Assembly: GCF_002234595.1 (NCBI RefSeq)
Contig: NZ_NMUL01000007.1
Span: forward strand, 186,001 to 250,000
Direction: 5' to 3'
DNA: 64,000 nucleotides
From: Amycolatopsis vastitatis
GTDB lineage: Bacteria; Actinomycetota; Actinomycetes; Mycobacteriales; Pseudonocardiaceae
Of the stretch, positions 18,501 to 28,143 are shown piece by piece. Positions within the stretch are counted from its first letter, which is position 1; every line of letters begins with the position of its first letter. The position numbers and the translations under genes are program-made. The notes beneath the pieces are model-generated. The model saw only the letters and a list, made by a program, of their open reading frames with translations, did not search any database and was not told where the DNA came from.

Positions 18501-19091
18501 GTCTACGGCTACTTCCCGTGCTACGCCGACGGCGACGACCTGGTCGTGCTGACCGAGCCCGAACCGGACGCGCCGGAGCGGCTGCGCTTCACCTTCCCGC
18601 GCCAGCGCCGGGACCGGCGGCTCTGCCTCGCCGACTTCTACCGGCCACGCGAAGCCGGTGAAGTGGACGTCGTCCCGTTCACCGTCGTCACCATGGGCCA
18701 GCCGATCGCCGACTACGCGAACGAGCTGTTCGCGGCCGACGCGTACCGCGACTACCTCGAGGTCCACGGCCTCGGCGTCCAGCTCACCGAGGCGCTGGCC
18801 GAGTACTGGCACTGCCGCATCCGGCAGGAGCTGACCTTCCCCGGCGGTGTGGCGGTCGCCTCAGAGGACCCCGACGACGTCGAGGACTTCTTCAAGCTCG
18901 GCTACCGTGGGGCGAGGTTCTCCCTGGGCTACGGCGCCTGTCCCGACCTCGAGGACCGGGCGAAGATCGTCGCGCTGCTCGAGCCGGGCCGGATCGGCGT
19001 CAAGCTGTCCGAGGAGTTCCAGCTGCACCCCGAGCAGTCGACCGACGCGATCGTCTGCCACCACCCGGAAGCCAAGTACTTCAACACCTGA
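15537..19091 (+). CDS. metH: Methionine synthase, cobalamin-dependent
   Basis: A 1184-aa enzyme transferring methyl from 5-methyltetrahydrofolate via cobalamin to homocysteine. Modules in order: homocysteine domain with zinc cysteines (LNCATGP near 228, GGCCGTT near 291); pterin-binding domain (MIGERTNANGSKAF near 341); cobalamin cap; B12 Rossmann domain with DVHDIGKN near 736 (His ligates cobalt); SAM-reactivation domain near the C-terminus (RFSLGYGACPDLEDR). An unusual Arg/Lys/Glu-rich linker (KKRRERKERRERSLR) joins the B12 and reactivation domains. ATG lies 7 bases after TACGCT (15524-15529), leaderless. No B12 riboswitch is apparent in the short upstream region. Confidence 0.96.
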   Translation: MSDRLSSPFLTALRSRVLVADGAMGTALQAHDLSLDDFGGLEGCNEILNVTRPDVVRSVHRGYLEAGADAVETNTFGANFANFAEYDITERIFELAEAGARLARETADEFATPDRPRFVLGSVGPGTKLPTLGHAPFTTLRDAYAEEVRGLLAGGADAVIVETTQDILQTKASIIGAKRAMAAEGRQVPILASITVETTGTMLLGTEVGAALAALEPLGIDVIGLNCATGPAEMSEHLRQLAKHARVPLSVMPNAGLPELGPGGAVYPLGPEALVEALTGFIREFGVGLVGGCCGTTDEHIRQLAAAVSGTSPVARRPRPEPGVSSLYQAVPFKQDASVLMIGERTNANGSKAFRTAMLDGRWDDCVEIAREQTRDGAHLLDLCVDYVGRDGTADMAELAGRLATASTLPIMLDSTEVPVLRAGLERLGGRCAVNSVNYEDGDGPESRFTQVMELVSEYGAAVVALTIDEEGQARTAAKKAGIATRLIEDITGNWGLHTSDVIIDALTFTIATGQEESRRDGIETIEAIREIKRRHPEVQTTLGLSNISFGLNPAARQVLNSVFLHECVQAGLDTAIVHASKILPMARIPDDQRAIALDLVYDRRREGYDPLQELMARFEGVSAASSKASRAEELAALPLFERLERRIVDGERNGLTEDLDAALEQRPALQIINDTLLSGMKTVGELFGSGQMQLPFVLQSAEVMKAAVAHLEPHMETGDDSGKGRIVLATVRGDVHDIGKNLVDIILSNNGYEVVNLGIKQPITTILEAAEEHAADAIGMSGLLVKSTVIMKENLQEMNSRGVSARWPVLLGGAALTRSYVENDLSELYLGDVRYARDAFEGLRLMDAIMAAKRGESPLVDADAEKKRRERKERRERSLRIAEARKARKAEEEVLEGPPPARSDVATDVPLPTPPFWGSRVVKGVPLADYAAMLDERATFMGQWGLKGARGGAGPTYDELVESEGRPRLRYWLDRLTADGVLAHAAVVYGYFPCYADGDDLVVLTEPEPDAPERLRFTFPRQRRDRRLCLADFYRPREAGEVDVVPFTVVTMGQPIADYANELFAADAYRDYLEVHGLGVQLTEALAEYWHCRIRQELTFPGGVAVASEDPDDVEDFFKLGYRGARFSLGYGACPDLEDRAKIVALLEPGRIGVKLSEEFQLHPEQSTDAIVCHHPEAKYFNT

Positions 19092-19109
19092 CCCGGAGGT
19101 AGATCCACT

Positions 19110-19772
19110 GTGGACGGTCTCGACGCCGTGTTGTGGGACATGGACGGCACGCTCGTCGATTCCGAGAAGCTGTGGGACATCGCCCTCTACGAGACCGCGG
19201 ATTGGCTCGGCGGCAGGCTTTCCGAGGAGCAGCGGATGACGCTCGTCGGGTCCAACATGGACGACACGTCGGCCTACCTGCTGGAGGTCACCGGCCGTCC
19301 CGTGACGCCCGAGGCGATCGCTTCGACCGGCGAGGAGATCCGCCGTCGCACGGCCGGGCTCTTCGACGACGAGCTGCCATGGCGCCCCGGCGCGCGCGAA
19401 GCGCTGACGGCGGTGCGCGAAGCGGGCCTTCGTTCGGCGCTGGTCACCTCCACCGAGCGCGACCTGACCGAACTGGCGCTCAACACGATCGGCCGGGACT
19501 TCTTCGACGTCACCGTGTGCGGCGACGAGGTCGAAGGGCTCAACAAGCCGCACCCGCGCCCGTACCTCAAGGCGGCCGAGCTGCTCGGCGTTCCGCCGCG
19601 GCGGTGCGTGGCGGTCGAGGACTCGCCGCCGGGCACGGCGTCCGCGGTCGCCGCGGGCTGCACGGTCCTGGTGATCCCCAACGACGTCCCGGTCGACGCG
19701 GGGGAGCGGCGCGTGTTCCGCGATTCGCTGGTGGGCATCGACGTGCCGGCGTTGGCGGCCCTGCTGGGCTGA
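19110..19772 (+). CDS. HAD-superfamily phosphatase (beta-phosphoglucomutase-like)
   Basis: A 220-aa hydrolase with HAD motif I DMDGTLVDSE (nucleophile Asp near residue 10), motif II TSTERDL, motif III lysine in NKPHPRPYL and motif IV VEDSPPG. Subfamily I cap. The substrate is unknown. It starts at GTG 18 bp after metH and is preceded by a GGAGGT-like sequence, so it is probably co-transcribed with metH. From memory, mycobacterial loci also carry a HAD gene after metH. Confidence 0.88.
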   Translation: MDGLDAVLWDMDGTLVDSEKLWDIALYETADWLGGRLSEEQRMTLVGSNMDDTSAYLLEVTGRPVTPEAIASTGEEIRRRTAGLFDDELPWRPGAREALTAVREAGLRSALVTSTERDLTELALNTIGRDFFDVTVCGDEVEGLNKPHPRPYLKAAELLGVPPRRCVAVEDSPPGTASAVAAGCTVLVIPNDVPVDAGERRVFRDSLVGIDVPALAALLG

Positions 19773-19831
19773 CCACCACCATGTCGCATTTCCGCTAGCC
19801 CCGGGTCGCCGGAGTCCGCGATGCTGACGGG

Positions 19832-21295
19832 GTGCATGAGGACTTCGAACGGTGCGTGCGGGCCGTGCAGGCGAAGGACGCCCGCTTCGACGGGTGGTTC
19901 TACACGGCGGTCCTGACGACGAAGATCTACTGCCGGCCCAGCTGCCCGGTGGTGCCGCCCAAACCCCGGAACATGAGCTTCTACCCGAGCGCCGCGGCCG
20001 CCCAGCAGGCCGGGTTCCGCGCCTGCAAGCGCTGCCGCCCCGATGCCAGCCCCGGCTCGCCGCTGTGGAACGAACGCGCCGACCTGGTGGCGCGGGCGAT
20101 GCGGCTGATCGCCGACGGCGTCGTCGACACCGAAGGCGTCCGCGGCCTCGCCGCCCGGCTCGGCTACAGCGTCCGGCAGGTCGAACGCCAGGTCTTCGCC
20201 GAACTCGGGGCCGGCCCCCTTTCCCTGGCTCGGGCCCAGCGCGCGCAAACCGCGCGCACGCTGATCGAGACGACCGCCCTGCCGATGACCGAGCTGGCCC
20301 TGGCCGCCGGGTTCGGCAGCATCCGGACGTTCAACGACACCGTCCGCGAGGTGTTCGCCCTCTCACCGACCGAGCTGCGGCAACGCGCGAAGGGCACGCC
20401 GTCGGCCGCGGCCGGGGCGCTCGTCCTGCGGCTGCCCTACCGGAAGCCGCTGTGCCCGGACAACCTCTTCGGGCACCTGGTGGCGACCGGCGTGCCGGGC
20501 GTGGAGGAGTGGCGGGACGGCGCCTACCGCCGGACGCTGCGGCTGCCGCACGGCCACGGCGTCGTCGCGCTGCGGCCGGAGGACGGCCACATCGCCTGCC
20601 GGCTCACCCTGGCCGACCTCCGCGACCTGCCCGCCGCCACCAGCCGGTGCCGCCGCCTGCTCGACCTCGACGCCGACCCGGTCGCCGTCGACGACCAGCT
20701 CGCCACCGACCCGCTGCTCGCCCCGCTCGTCGCGGCCGCGCCCGGCCGCCGGGTCCCGCGCACGGTCGACGGCGCCGAGTTCGCCGTGCGCGCCGTCCTG
20801 GGCCAGCAGGTCTCGACGGCGGCGGCCCGGACCCACGCGGCCCGGCTCGTCGTCGCCCACGGCGAGCCGGTCGACGACCCCGAAGGCGGCCTGACCCACC
20901 TGTTCCCCTCGCCGTCGGCGCTCGCTTCGCTGGACCCCGAGACCCTGGCCATGCCGCGCAGCCGCCGTCGCACGCTGCTCGCGCTGGTCTCCGCGCTGAC
21001 CGACGGGCTCGACCTCGGCGCGGGCAGCGACTGGACCGCGACGCGGGCCGCGCTGGGCGCGTTGCCCGGCTTCGGGCCGTGGACGGTCGAGAGCATCGCG
21101 ATGCGCGCCCTCGGTGACCCTGATGCGTTCCTCCCGACCGACCTCGGCATCAAGTACGCCGCGGAAACCCTCGGACTCGGCGGCCAGGCGGCCGTCGTCG
21201 CCCGGTCCGCCGCGTGGCGCCCCTGGCGCGCCTACGCCACCCAGCACCTGTGGGCCACCGGCGACCACGCGATCAACCGGATGCCCGCGGCATGA
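19832..21295 (+). CDS. Bifunctional Ada methyl-phosphotriester protein / AlkA 3-methyladenine DNA glycosylase
   Basis: A 487-aa fusion. The N-terminal Ada zinc domain carries C34, C38, C65 and C68 ([17 protein letters not shown]); C34 accepts methyl from phosphotriesters. An AraC-type HTH follows (about 90-185). The AlkA-type beta domain then precedes the HhH-GPD glycosylase fold, with the hairpin LPGFGPWT and catalytic Asp437 (LPTDLG). It senses and repairs alkylated DNA. The GTG start is 6 bases after GATGCT (19820-19825), a weak hexamer. Ogt follows immediately, so the two form an adaptive-response unit. Confidence 0.93.
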   Translation: MHEDFERCVRAVQAKDARFDGWFYTAVLTTKIYCRPSCPVVPPKPRNMSFYPSAAAAQQAGFRACKRCRPDASPGSPLWNERADLVARAMRLIADGVVDTEGVRGLAARLGYSVRQVERQVFAELGAGPLSLARAQRAQTARTLIETTALPMTELALAAGFGSIRTFNDTVREVFALSPTELRQRAKGTPSAAAGALVLRLPYRKPLCPDNLFGHLVATGVPGVEEWRDGAYRRTLRLPHGHGVVALRPEDGHIACRLTLADLRDLPAATSRCRRLLDLDADPVAVDDQLATDPLLAPLVAAAPGRRVPRTVDGAEFAVRAVLGQQVSTAAARTHAARLVVAHGEPVDDPEGGLTHLFPSPSALASLDPETLAMPRSRRRTLLALVSALTDGLDLGAGSDWTATRAALGALPGFGPWTVESIAMRALGDPDAFLPTDLGIKYAAETLGLGGQAAVVARSAAWRPWRAYATQHLWATGDHAINRMPAA

Positions 21296-21312
21296 ACCCG
21301 ACAGGAGCCCCC

Positions 21313-21798
21313 ATGCGCACCCACGCCGTCGTCGACAGCCCGTGCGGCCCGTTGACACTGGTCGCCGAGGGCGAGGCGCTCTGCGGCCTCTACATGGTCG
21401 ACCAGCGCCACCGCCCGCACGAGCTGACCTTCGGCTCGCACGATCCCGGCGCGGAAATCTTCGACCGCGCCGAGACCGAGCTGAAGGAGTACTTCGCCGG
21501 GCAGCGCCACGAGTTCGAGGTGCCGCTCGTCTTCGTGGGTACGCCGTTCCAGCAGCTGGTCTGGGCGGAGCTGCGCAGGATCCCCTACGGCACGACGATC
21601 TCCTACGGCCGGCTGGCCGACCGGGTCGGCAACCCGGCGGCGTCGCGCGCGGTCGGCCTCGCGAACGGCAAGAACCCGATCGGCATCATCGTCCCGTGCC
21701 ACCGGGTGGTCGGCTCGACCGGCTCGCTCACCGGCTACGGCGGCGGCCTGGAGCGCAAGCGGTACCTGCTGGACTTCGAGCAGGGCGCGCTGTTCTGA
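21313..21798 (+). CDS. ogt: Methylated-DNA--[protein]-cysteine S-methyltransferase
   Basis: A 161-aa suicide enzyme removing O6-alkyl groups from guanine. It has the acceptor-site motif IVPCHRV with Cys129 and the helix-turn-helix region [14 protein letters not shown] 21313 is chosen because AGGAG ends 6 bases upstream; an earlier in-frame ATG at 21292 overlaps the ada-alkA stop (ATGA) and would add MNPTGAP. It is in one operon with ada-alkA. Confidence 0.93.
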   Translation: MRTHAVVDSPCGPLTLVAEGEALCGLYMVDQRHRPHELTFGSHDPGAEIFDRAETELKEYFAGQRHEFEVPLVFVGTPFQQLVWAELRRIPYGTTISYGRLADRVGNPAASRAVGLANGKNPIGIIVPCHRVVGSTGSLTGYGGGLERKRYLLDFEQGALF

Positions 21799-21902
21799 TC
21801 CCCGGCCCCCGGGCTGATTCCCAACTGGTGGGAGCAGACGTCCACGGCCGTGTGAGATGGGCTGCATCAGCGGCGGGCCGGGGCGGCGTGGCGGGGTCCG
21901 GG

Positions 21903-22184
21903 ATGGAAGGATTCCGGACCGTGAAGACCTTCGATGAGCTGTTCGCGGAGCTTGCCGAGCGCGCGCGTACCCGTCCCGACGGGTCCGGCACCGTCGTCGC
22001 CCTCGACGCCGGGGTGCACGCCCAGGGCAAGAAGGTGCTCGAGGAAGCCGGCGAGGTGTGGATCGCCGCCGAGCACGAGTCCGACGAGCGCCTCGCCGAG
22101 GAGATCTCCCAGCTGCTGTACCGGGTGCAGGTGCTGATGCTCGGCCGCGGCCTGTCGACCGAGGACGTCTACCGCTACCTGTGA
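21903..22184 (+). CDS. hisE: Phosphoribosyl-ATP pyrophosphatase
   Basis: A 93-aa enzyme for histidine step 2, hydrolysing phosphoribosyl-ATP to phosphoribosyl-AMP. It has the all-alpha NTP pyrophosphohydrolase motif in [12 protein letters not shown] and [16 protein letters not shown], carrying the metal-binding acidic residues. The start is either ATG 21903 or GTG 21921. hisG follows 49 bp later, the conserved actinobacterial hisE-hisG pair. No T-box or attenuator is visible in the 100 bases upstream. Confidence 0.93.
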   Translation: MEGFRTVKTFDELFAELAERARTRPDGSGTVVALDAGVHAQGKKVLEEAGEVWIAAEHESDERLAEEISQLLYRVQVLMLGRGLSTEDVYRYL

Positions 22185-22233
22185 CGGGTTTCGCCCGGTG
22201 CTGGACCGGGCGAGGAACGAGGAGAAGAGCGAA

Positions 22234-23079
22234 ATGCTGCGTGTTGCCGTGCCGAACAAGGGAGCCCTCGCCGCGTCGGCGACGGAGATGCTCGGCGAGG
22301 CGGGCTACCGGAAGCGGCATGAGCAGCGCGACCTGACTGTCCTCGACCCGGTCAACGAGGTCGAGTTCTTCTTCCTGCGGCCCAAGGACATCGCCATCTA
22401 CGTCGGCTCCGGTGACCTCGACCTCGGCATCACCGGCCGCGACCTCGCCCTCGACTCCGGCGCGCCGGTGGAGGAGCTCCAGGCGCTCGGCTTCGGCGGC
22501 TCGACGTTCCGCTACGCCGCCCCGGCCGGGCGGGACTGGAAGCCGGCGGACCTGCACGGCAAGCGGCTCGCGACGTCGTACCCGCGGCTGGTCCGCGACG
22601 ACCTCGCCCGCCACGGCGTCGAGGCCGAGGTGATCCGGCTCGACGGCGCGGTCGAGATCTCGATCCAGCTCGGCGTCGCGGACGCGATCGCGGACGTCGT
22701 CGAGTCCGGGCGCTCGCTGCGGCAGCACAACCTGGTGGCGTTCGGCGACCCGATCTGCGTGTCGGAAGCCGTGCTGCTGCAGCGCCGGGGCACCGAGGAG
22801 AGCAAGGCGAAGTCACAGCTGGCCGCACGCCTGCGCGGGGTCGTGTTCGCGCAGCAGTACATGATGCTGGACTACGACTGCCCGCGAACGCTGGTGGAGC
22901 GCGCGATTGCCATCACGCCGGGCCTGGAGTCGCCGACGGTCGCCCCGCTCGCCCACGAAGACTGGGTCGCGGTGCGGGCGATGGTGTCGCGCAAGAAGGT
23001 CAACCTCATCATGGACGAACTCGCCGAGGTGGGCGCGAAGGCGATCCTGGCGTCGGACATCCGCTCCTGCCGGCTCTGA
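22234..23079 (+). CDS. hisG: ATP phosphoribosyltransferase (long form)
   Basis: A 281-aa enzyme catalysing the first step of histidine synthesis. It is the long, histidine-inhibited form: the C-terminal ~75 residues ([15 protein letters not shown] and following) are the ACT-like regulatory domain, so HisZ is not needed. The phosphoribosyl-binding segment is in [17 protein letters not shown] 22234 is preceded by GAGGAG about 10 bases upstream. A 48-bp palindrome starts 10 bp after the stop. Confidence 0.95.
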   Translation: MLRVAVPNKGALAASATEMLGEAGYRKRHEQRDLTVLDPVNEVEFFFLRPKDIAIYVGSGDLDLGITGRDLALDSGAPVEELQALGFGGSTFRYAAPAGRDWKPADLHGKRLATSYPRLVRDDLARHGVEAEVIRLDGAVEISIQLGVADAIADVVESGRSLRQHNLVAFGDPICVSEAVLLQRRGTEESKAKSQLAARLRGVVFAQQYMMLDYDCPRTLVERAIAITPGLESPTVAPLAHEDWVAVRAMVSRKKVNLIMDELAEVGAKAILASDIRSCRL

Positions 23080-23088
23080 CCGCACGCC

Positions 23089-23136
23089 GGTCGTGAGTGT
23101 TCCGGCGGGTTCCAACCCGCCGGAACACTCACGACC
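23089..23136. repeat. 48-bp perfect palindrome between hisG and the ParA gene
   Basis: Perfect 23-bp arms (23089-23111 and 23114-23136) around a 2-base centre. The outer arm begins GGTCGTGAGTG and the same layout recurs at 62914-62961. It lies between convergent genes and overlaps the last codons and stop of the ParA-like gene. A bidirectional terminator or a dispersed palindromic repeat are both possible. Confidence 0.8.
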
Positions 23137-24067
23137 TGGGCCGGTTGGGCTTCTTCGGCAGCAGGTCGTACAAGCCTTTGCGGGCCCCGTTGTCGTTGAC
23201 GTTGCGGGCCACCGCCACCTCCGAGATGAAGTCCTCGAAGACGAACTCCTCGTCGGCGGGCACGACGGCCGGCGCCTGGTTCTGCTCCAGGTAGCCGTCC
23301 AGCGTCGTCGCGATTTCGCGGAACGACAGCGCCTGCAACGTTTCCGGGGCGTACGTCGTCACCGGGACGCCGTGCGCGGCCGCTTCGTTCATCACCACGC
23401 CCAGGGGCAGGTGCGAGAGCATCGGGATGCCGAAGTCGTACATCTCCTGCAGCGCCGCGGCCGCGTAGTGCGAGATCGGCCGCCGGTACAGGCTCGGCAC
23501 CAGGCCGAACCACGACAGCGGCGAGCGGCCGACCGTCTGCTCGACGTAGCGGACCTGGTCGGCCAGCAGCCGCAGCGCGCGGATGCTCGTCTTGTCCGGC
23601 TGGACCGGGACCAGAATGCCGTGCGACGCCGCCAGCGCGTTGTTCGTCAGCACGTCCAGCGCCGGCGGGCAGTCGATGACGCAGTGGTCGTAGTTGGCGA
23701 ACTGGATGACCCGCGCCAGCTGCCAGCCGGGGACGCGGAACGAGTCGAGCCGCCGGATCAGGTCGAACATCCCCGGCGACGTCGGCACGACGTCGAGCGC
23801 GCCACCCTTGCCGAGGTTGCTGCGCGGGTGCGGGACGACGAGGTCCTCGATCGGGCCCTTCCACGTCTTGGCCAGGGCCTTCGCCAGGCTCGGCCGGTCC
23901 GCGGCGACCTCGTTCAGGCCGAGCATCTCGGTCGTCGCGTGGCCCTGCGGGTCGAGGTCGACCAGCAGCACCCGCCGGCCCCGCTCGGCCAGCGCGGCCG
24001 CGGTGCCGACGCTCAGTGAGGTCTTCCCGACCCCGCCTTTCTGGTTGACCACCGAGGTGATCTGCAT
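23129..24067 (-). CDS. Orphan ParA/Soj-family ATPase
   Basis: A 312-aa P-loop ATPase with the deviant Walker A KGGVGKT at residues 10-16, Walker A' DLDPQGHAT and a Walker B-like VIDCPPALD. It has no ParB gene nearby and this is not an origin region. The N-terminus begins at the Walker strand with no HTH. The C-terminal 50 residues (VPADEEFVFEDF to the end) are an extra tail. It may position a protein or complex on the nucleoid. Its own final codons lie inside the 48-bp palindrome. Confidence 0.85.
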   Translation of the reverse strand: MQITSVVNQKGGVGKTSLSVGTAAALAERGRRVLLVDLDPQGHATTEMLGLNEVAADRPSLAKALAKTWKGPIEDLVVPHPRSNLGKGGALDVVPTSPGMFDLIRRLDSFRVPGWQLARVIQFANYDHCVIDCPPALDVLTNNALAASHGILVPVQPDKTSIRALRLLADQVRYVEQTVGRSPLSWFGLVPSLYRRPISHYAAAALQEMYDFGIPMLSHLPLGVVMNEAAAHGVPVTTYAPETLQALSFREIATTLDGYLEQNQAPAVVPADEEFVFEDFISEVAVARNVNDNGARKGLYDLLPKKPNRPRS

Positions 24068-24131
24068 GCCGGAGCGCTCCTCAAGTCGGTCGTTCCGCGA
24101 AGGTTATTGGATGCGGGCCCGTTGTGGGTGG

Positions 24132-24923
24132 CTATCCGCCCCCGGCCTGTCGCGGCCGGACCATCAGCGCCTGGGCGCCGGTGGCCACCGGGCCGCCGGC
24201 GTCGTGCAGGATGCTCGTCGCCGTGCCGGCGCCGTGCCGCCCGACCAGCGTGACCGCGTCCAGGCCGATCCACTCGCCTTGGGGTACCCGCCGCAGGTGC
24301 ACGGTCAGCTCGGCGTTGATGAACCACCACTTCCGCGGGTCGAGGAAGTTCGACACGCCGTTGCCGGAGTCGGCGACCGTGAACAGCCGCTGCAGCCCGC
24401 TCGGTTCCTCGCCGTCGACCAGCGGGACGCGCTGGCGGGCCCACACCGCCGCCGGCCCCGGCACGTCCATGCCGCCGCGCACCGCGCGCCACTCCACCGC
24501 GTCGAGGTAACCGGCCTGCCAGCCCTCCGGCCACGGCGACTCGCCGACACTGCCGGGTGACGGCAGCAGCGGGCCGGCGTCGGTGGCGATCTCCGCCGTG
24601 TCCGCCGTCGCGATCCGCCACGCCGAGGCCCGCGCCACCACGCGATCGGCGCTCGCCAGCTCGGCCTGCAGCAGTTCGACCGACCGGCCGGGCCGTTCCA
24701 CGCGGGCCCGGACGGTGAGGTCGGCGACCGGCGCCGGGCCGAGGATCTCGACCGTCACCCGGGCCAGCTCCGCCGGGTGCGCCTGTTCGACGTTTTCGAG
24801 GGCCCGGACCAGCAACGCCGACGGCGGGCCGAAGTGCTGGGCGTCCGGGGTCCACGGCCCGGCCGTGTGCCCGGTCGCGGAGAACCGGCCGTCGCCGAGC
24901 GGAACGTAGAAGGCGTCGGCCAT
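24132..24923 (-). CDS. Thioesterase-family (TesB-like double hot-dog) protein
   Basis: A 263-aa protein related to acyl-CoA thioesterases: HFGPPSALLVRALE and VEILGPAPVADLTVRA in the first hot-dog half and a second half ending GPVATGAQALMVRPR. Likely hydrolyses an acyl-CoA. The ATG overlaps the stop of the RecB-like gene (TGATG), so the pair is translationally coupled. The catalytic residues are not certain. Confidence 0.8.
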   Translation of the reverse strand: MADAFYVPLGDGRFSATGHTAGPWTPDAQHFGPPSALLVRALENVEQAHPAELARVTVEILGPAPVADLTVRARVERPGRSVELLQAELASADRVVARASAWRIATADTAEIATDAGPLLPSPGSVGESPWPEGWQAGYLDAVEWRAVRGGMDVPGPAAVWARQRVPLVDGEEPSGLQRLFTVADSGNGVSNFLDPRKWWFINAELTVHLRRVPQGEWIGLDAVTLVGRHGAGTATSILHDAGGPVATGAQALMVRPRQAGGG

Positions 24924-25822
24924 CAGTCCGCCCGGTCCAGCGGCGTCTCGTCGCCCGCGTCGGGCTCCGGCCAGCCGGGGTACTCCGGCGGCGTGCCGCC
25001 GTACTCGGGGCAGTGCGCCTGGTGGTCGCACCAGTGGCACAGCTTGCTCTTGTTCGGCCGGAAGTCGCCGGTCTTGCCCGCCTTCAGGATGGCCTGCCAG
25101 ATGGCTTCCAGCGTGCGCTCGAAGCGGAGCAGCTCGGCCTCGTCGGGCGTGTAGGCGAGGGACTGGCCGTCGGTCAGGTACATGAGCTTCAGTTGGCGGG
25201 GCACGATCCCGCGCAGCCGCCACAGGACCACGGCGTAGAACTTCATCTGGAACATCGCCTTGGCCTCGCCGATTTCCCGCGGCGCGGCGCCGGTCTTGTA
25301 GTCCACGACCCGGATTTCGCCGGTCGGCGCGACGTCGAGCCGGTCGATGTAGCCGCGGAGCAGGACGCCGGAGCCGAGCTCGATCTCGACGTGCAGCTCG
25401 CAGGCCTCCGGCTCGAGCCGCCGCGGGTCCTCCAGCTCGAAGTACGCGTCCAGCAGCTTTTCCGCCGACTGGAGCCAATCCGCGTGGTCCTCGGGTTTCT
25501 CGCCGTCGAACAGCTCGGTCCACTCCGGACGGTCGGCGGACAGGTCCGTCCACGCCGGCCCGAGCAGCTCGCGCGCCTGCGCGGGGACGCGTTCGGCGGC
25601 GGGCAGCGCGAACAGCCGCTCCAGCACCGAGTGGACGAGCGTGCCGCGCAGCTGGGCCTTGGTCGGGACCTCCGGCAGCCGGTCGACCGCGCGGAACCGG
25701 TAGAGCAGCGGGCACTGCTTGAAGTCGCTGGCCCGTGACGGCGACAACGCGGGCCGCCGCCGCACCTCGGTGGCGACGGCGGCGGCTGGGGTGTCGGTGG
25801 TCACGGTGTCGGCGTCGGGCAT
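24923..25822 (-). CDS. RecB-family exonuclease with Fe-S cluster (PD-(D/E)XK)
   Basis: A 299-aa nuclease-domain protein. It has the catalytic segments YIDRLDV and VVDYKTG of the Cas4/RecB-type PD-(D/E)XK fold, and four cysteines placed for a 4Fe-4S cluster: C37 (FKQCPLL) and C262, C265, C271 (CHWCDHQAHC). Homologous by recollection to M. tuberculosis Rv2119. ATG 25820-25822 is 6 bases after TACGCT on the minus strand, leaderless. The upstream sequence CTGTCGGAC lies 8 bp before that hexamer, resembling PafBC-dependent promoters. Probable DNA-repair role. Confidence 0.88.
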   Translation of the reverse strand: MPDADTVTTDTPAAAVATEVRRRPALSPSRASDFKQCPLLYRFRAVDRLPEVPTKAQLRGTLVHSVLERLFALPAAERVPAQARELLGPAWTDLSADRPEWTELFDGEKPEDHADWLQSAEKLLDAYFELEDPRRLEPEACELHVEIELGSGVLLRGYIDRLDVAPTGEIRVVDYKTGAAPREIGEAKAMFQMKFYAVVLWRLRGIVPRQLKLMYLTDGQSLAYTPDEAELLRFERTLEAIWQAILKAGKTGDFRPNKSKLCHWCDHQAHCPEYGGTPPEYPGWPEPDAGDETPLDRAD

Positions 25823-25828
25823 GGGCAG

Positions 25829-25851
25829 AGCGTAACGCCGGGGTCCGACAG
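25829..25851 (-). promoter_or_regulatory. PafBC-like (RecA-NDp-type) promoter variant of the RecB-like gene
   Basis: On the minus strand CTGTCGGAC (25851-25843), 8 bp, TACGCT (25834-25829). The consensus I know is TTGTCRGTG-N8-TANNNT. The spacing is exact, 6 of 9 upstream positions match, and the -10 matches. Confidence 0.45.
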
Positions 25852-25877
25852 TTCCGGCGACCGCAACGCCCGCCACC

Positions 25878-26035
25878 CGTACCCGGACGGCGAACTCGCG
25901 TACCCGGACGGACGACTCGCGTACCCCGAGGGTCGGTTCGCGTACCCGGGGAGTCGGCTCGCACCGGGCCCCGAGCCGACTGTCCAGGTACGTGAACCGA
26001 CTCTCCAGGTACGTGAACCGACTGTCCGGGCGCGA
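25878..26035. repeat. 21-bp tandem repeat array that flips orientation
   Basis: Four 21-bp units in one direction (25878, 25899, 25920, 25941; each starts CGTACCC), a 19-bp junction (25962-25980), then two full units (25981, 26002) and a partial one (26023) in the opposite direction (TCTCCAGGTACGTGAACCGAC is the reverse complement type). Units are similar, not identical. It fills the divergent spacer between the RecB-like and M50 genes. Confidence 0.8.
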
Positions 26036-26090
26036 CACCATCGGGGCCCGGATCACCCGGTACCCACACCGGAAGCTCTAGGCTCTCGGC

Positions 26091-28138
<2,048 letters not shown>

Positions 28139-28143
28139 CCGGA

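Noticed and set aside
15555..18812. 1085-codon open frame antisense to metH
   Set aside because: Mirror frame of a GC-rich coding gene; its translation is low-complexity Arg/Gly/Ala/Val/Asp/His without family motifs, and metH is complete on the other strand.
25878..26035. Possible CRISPR array
   Set aside because: Units are directly contiguous 21-mers without spacers, they diverge, and orientation reverses; no cas gene is present (the RecB-like nuclease is a stand-alone repair-type protein).
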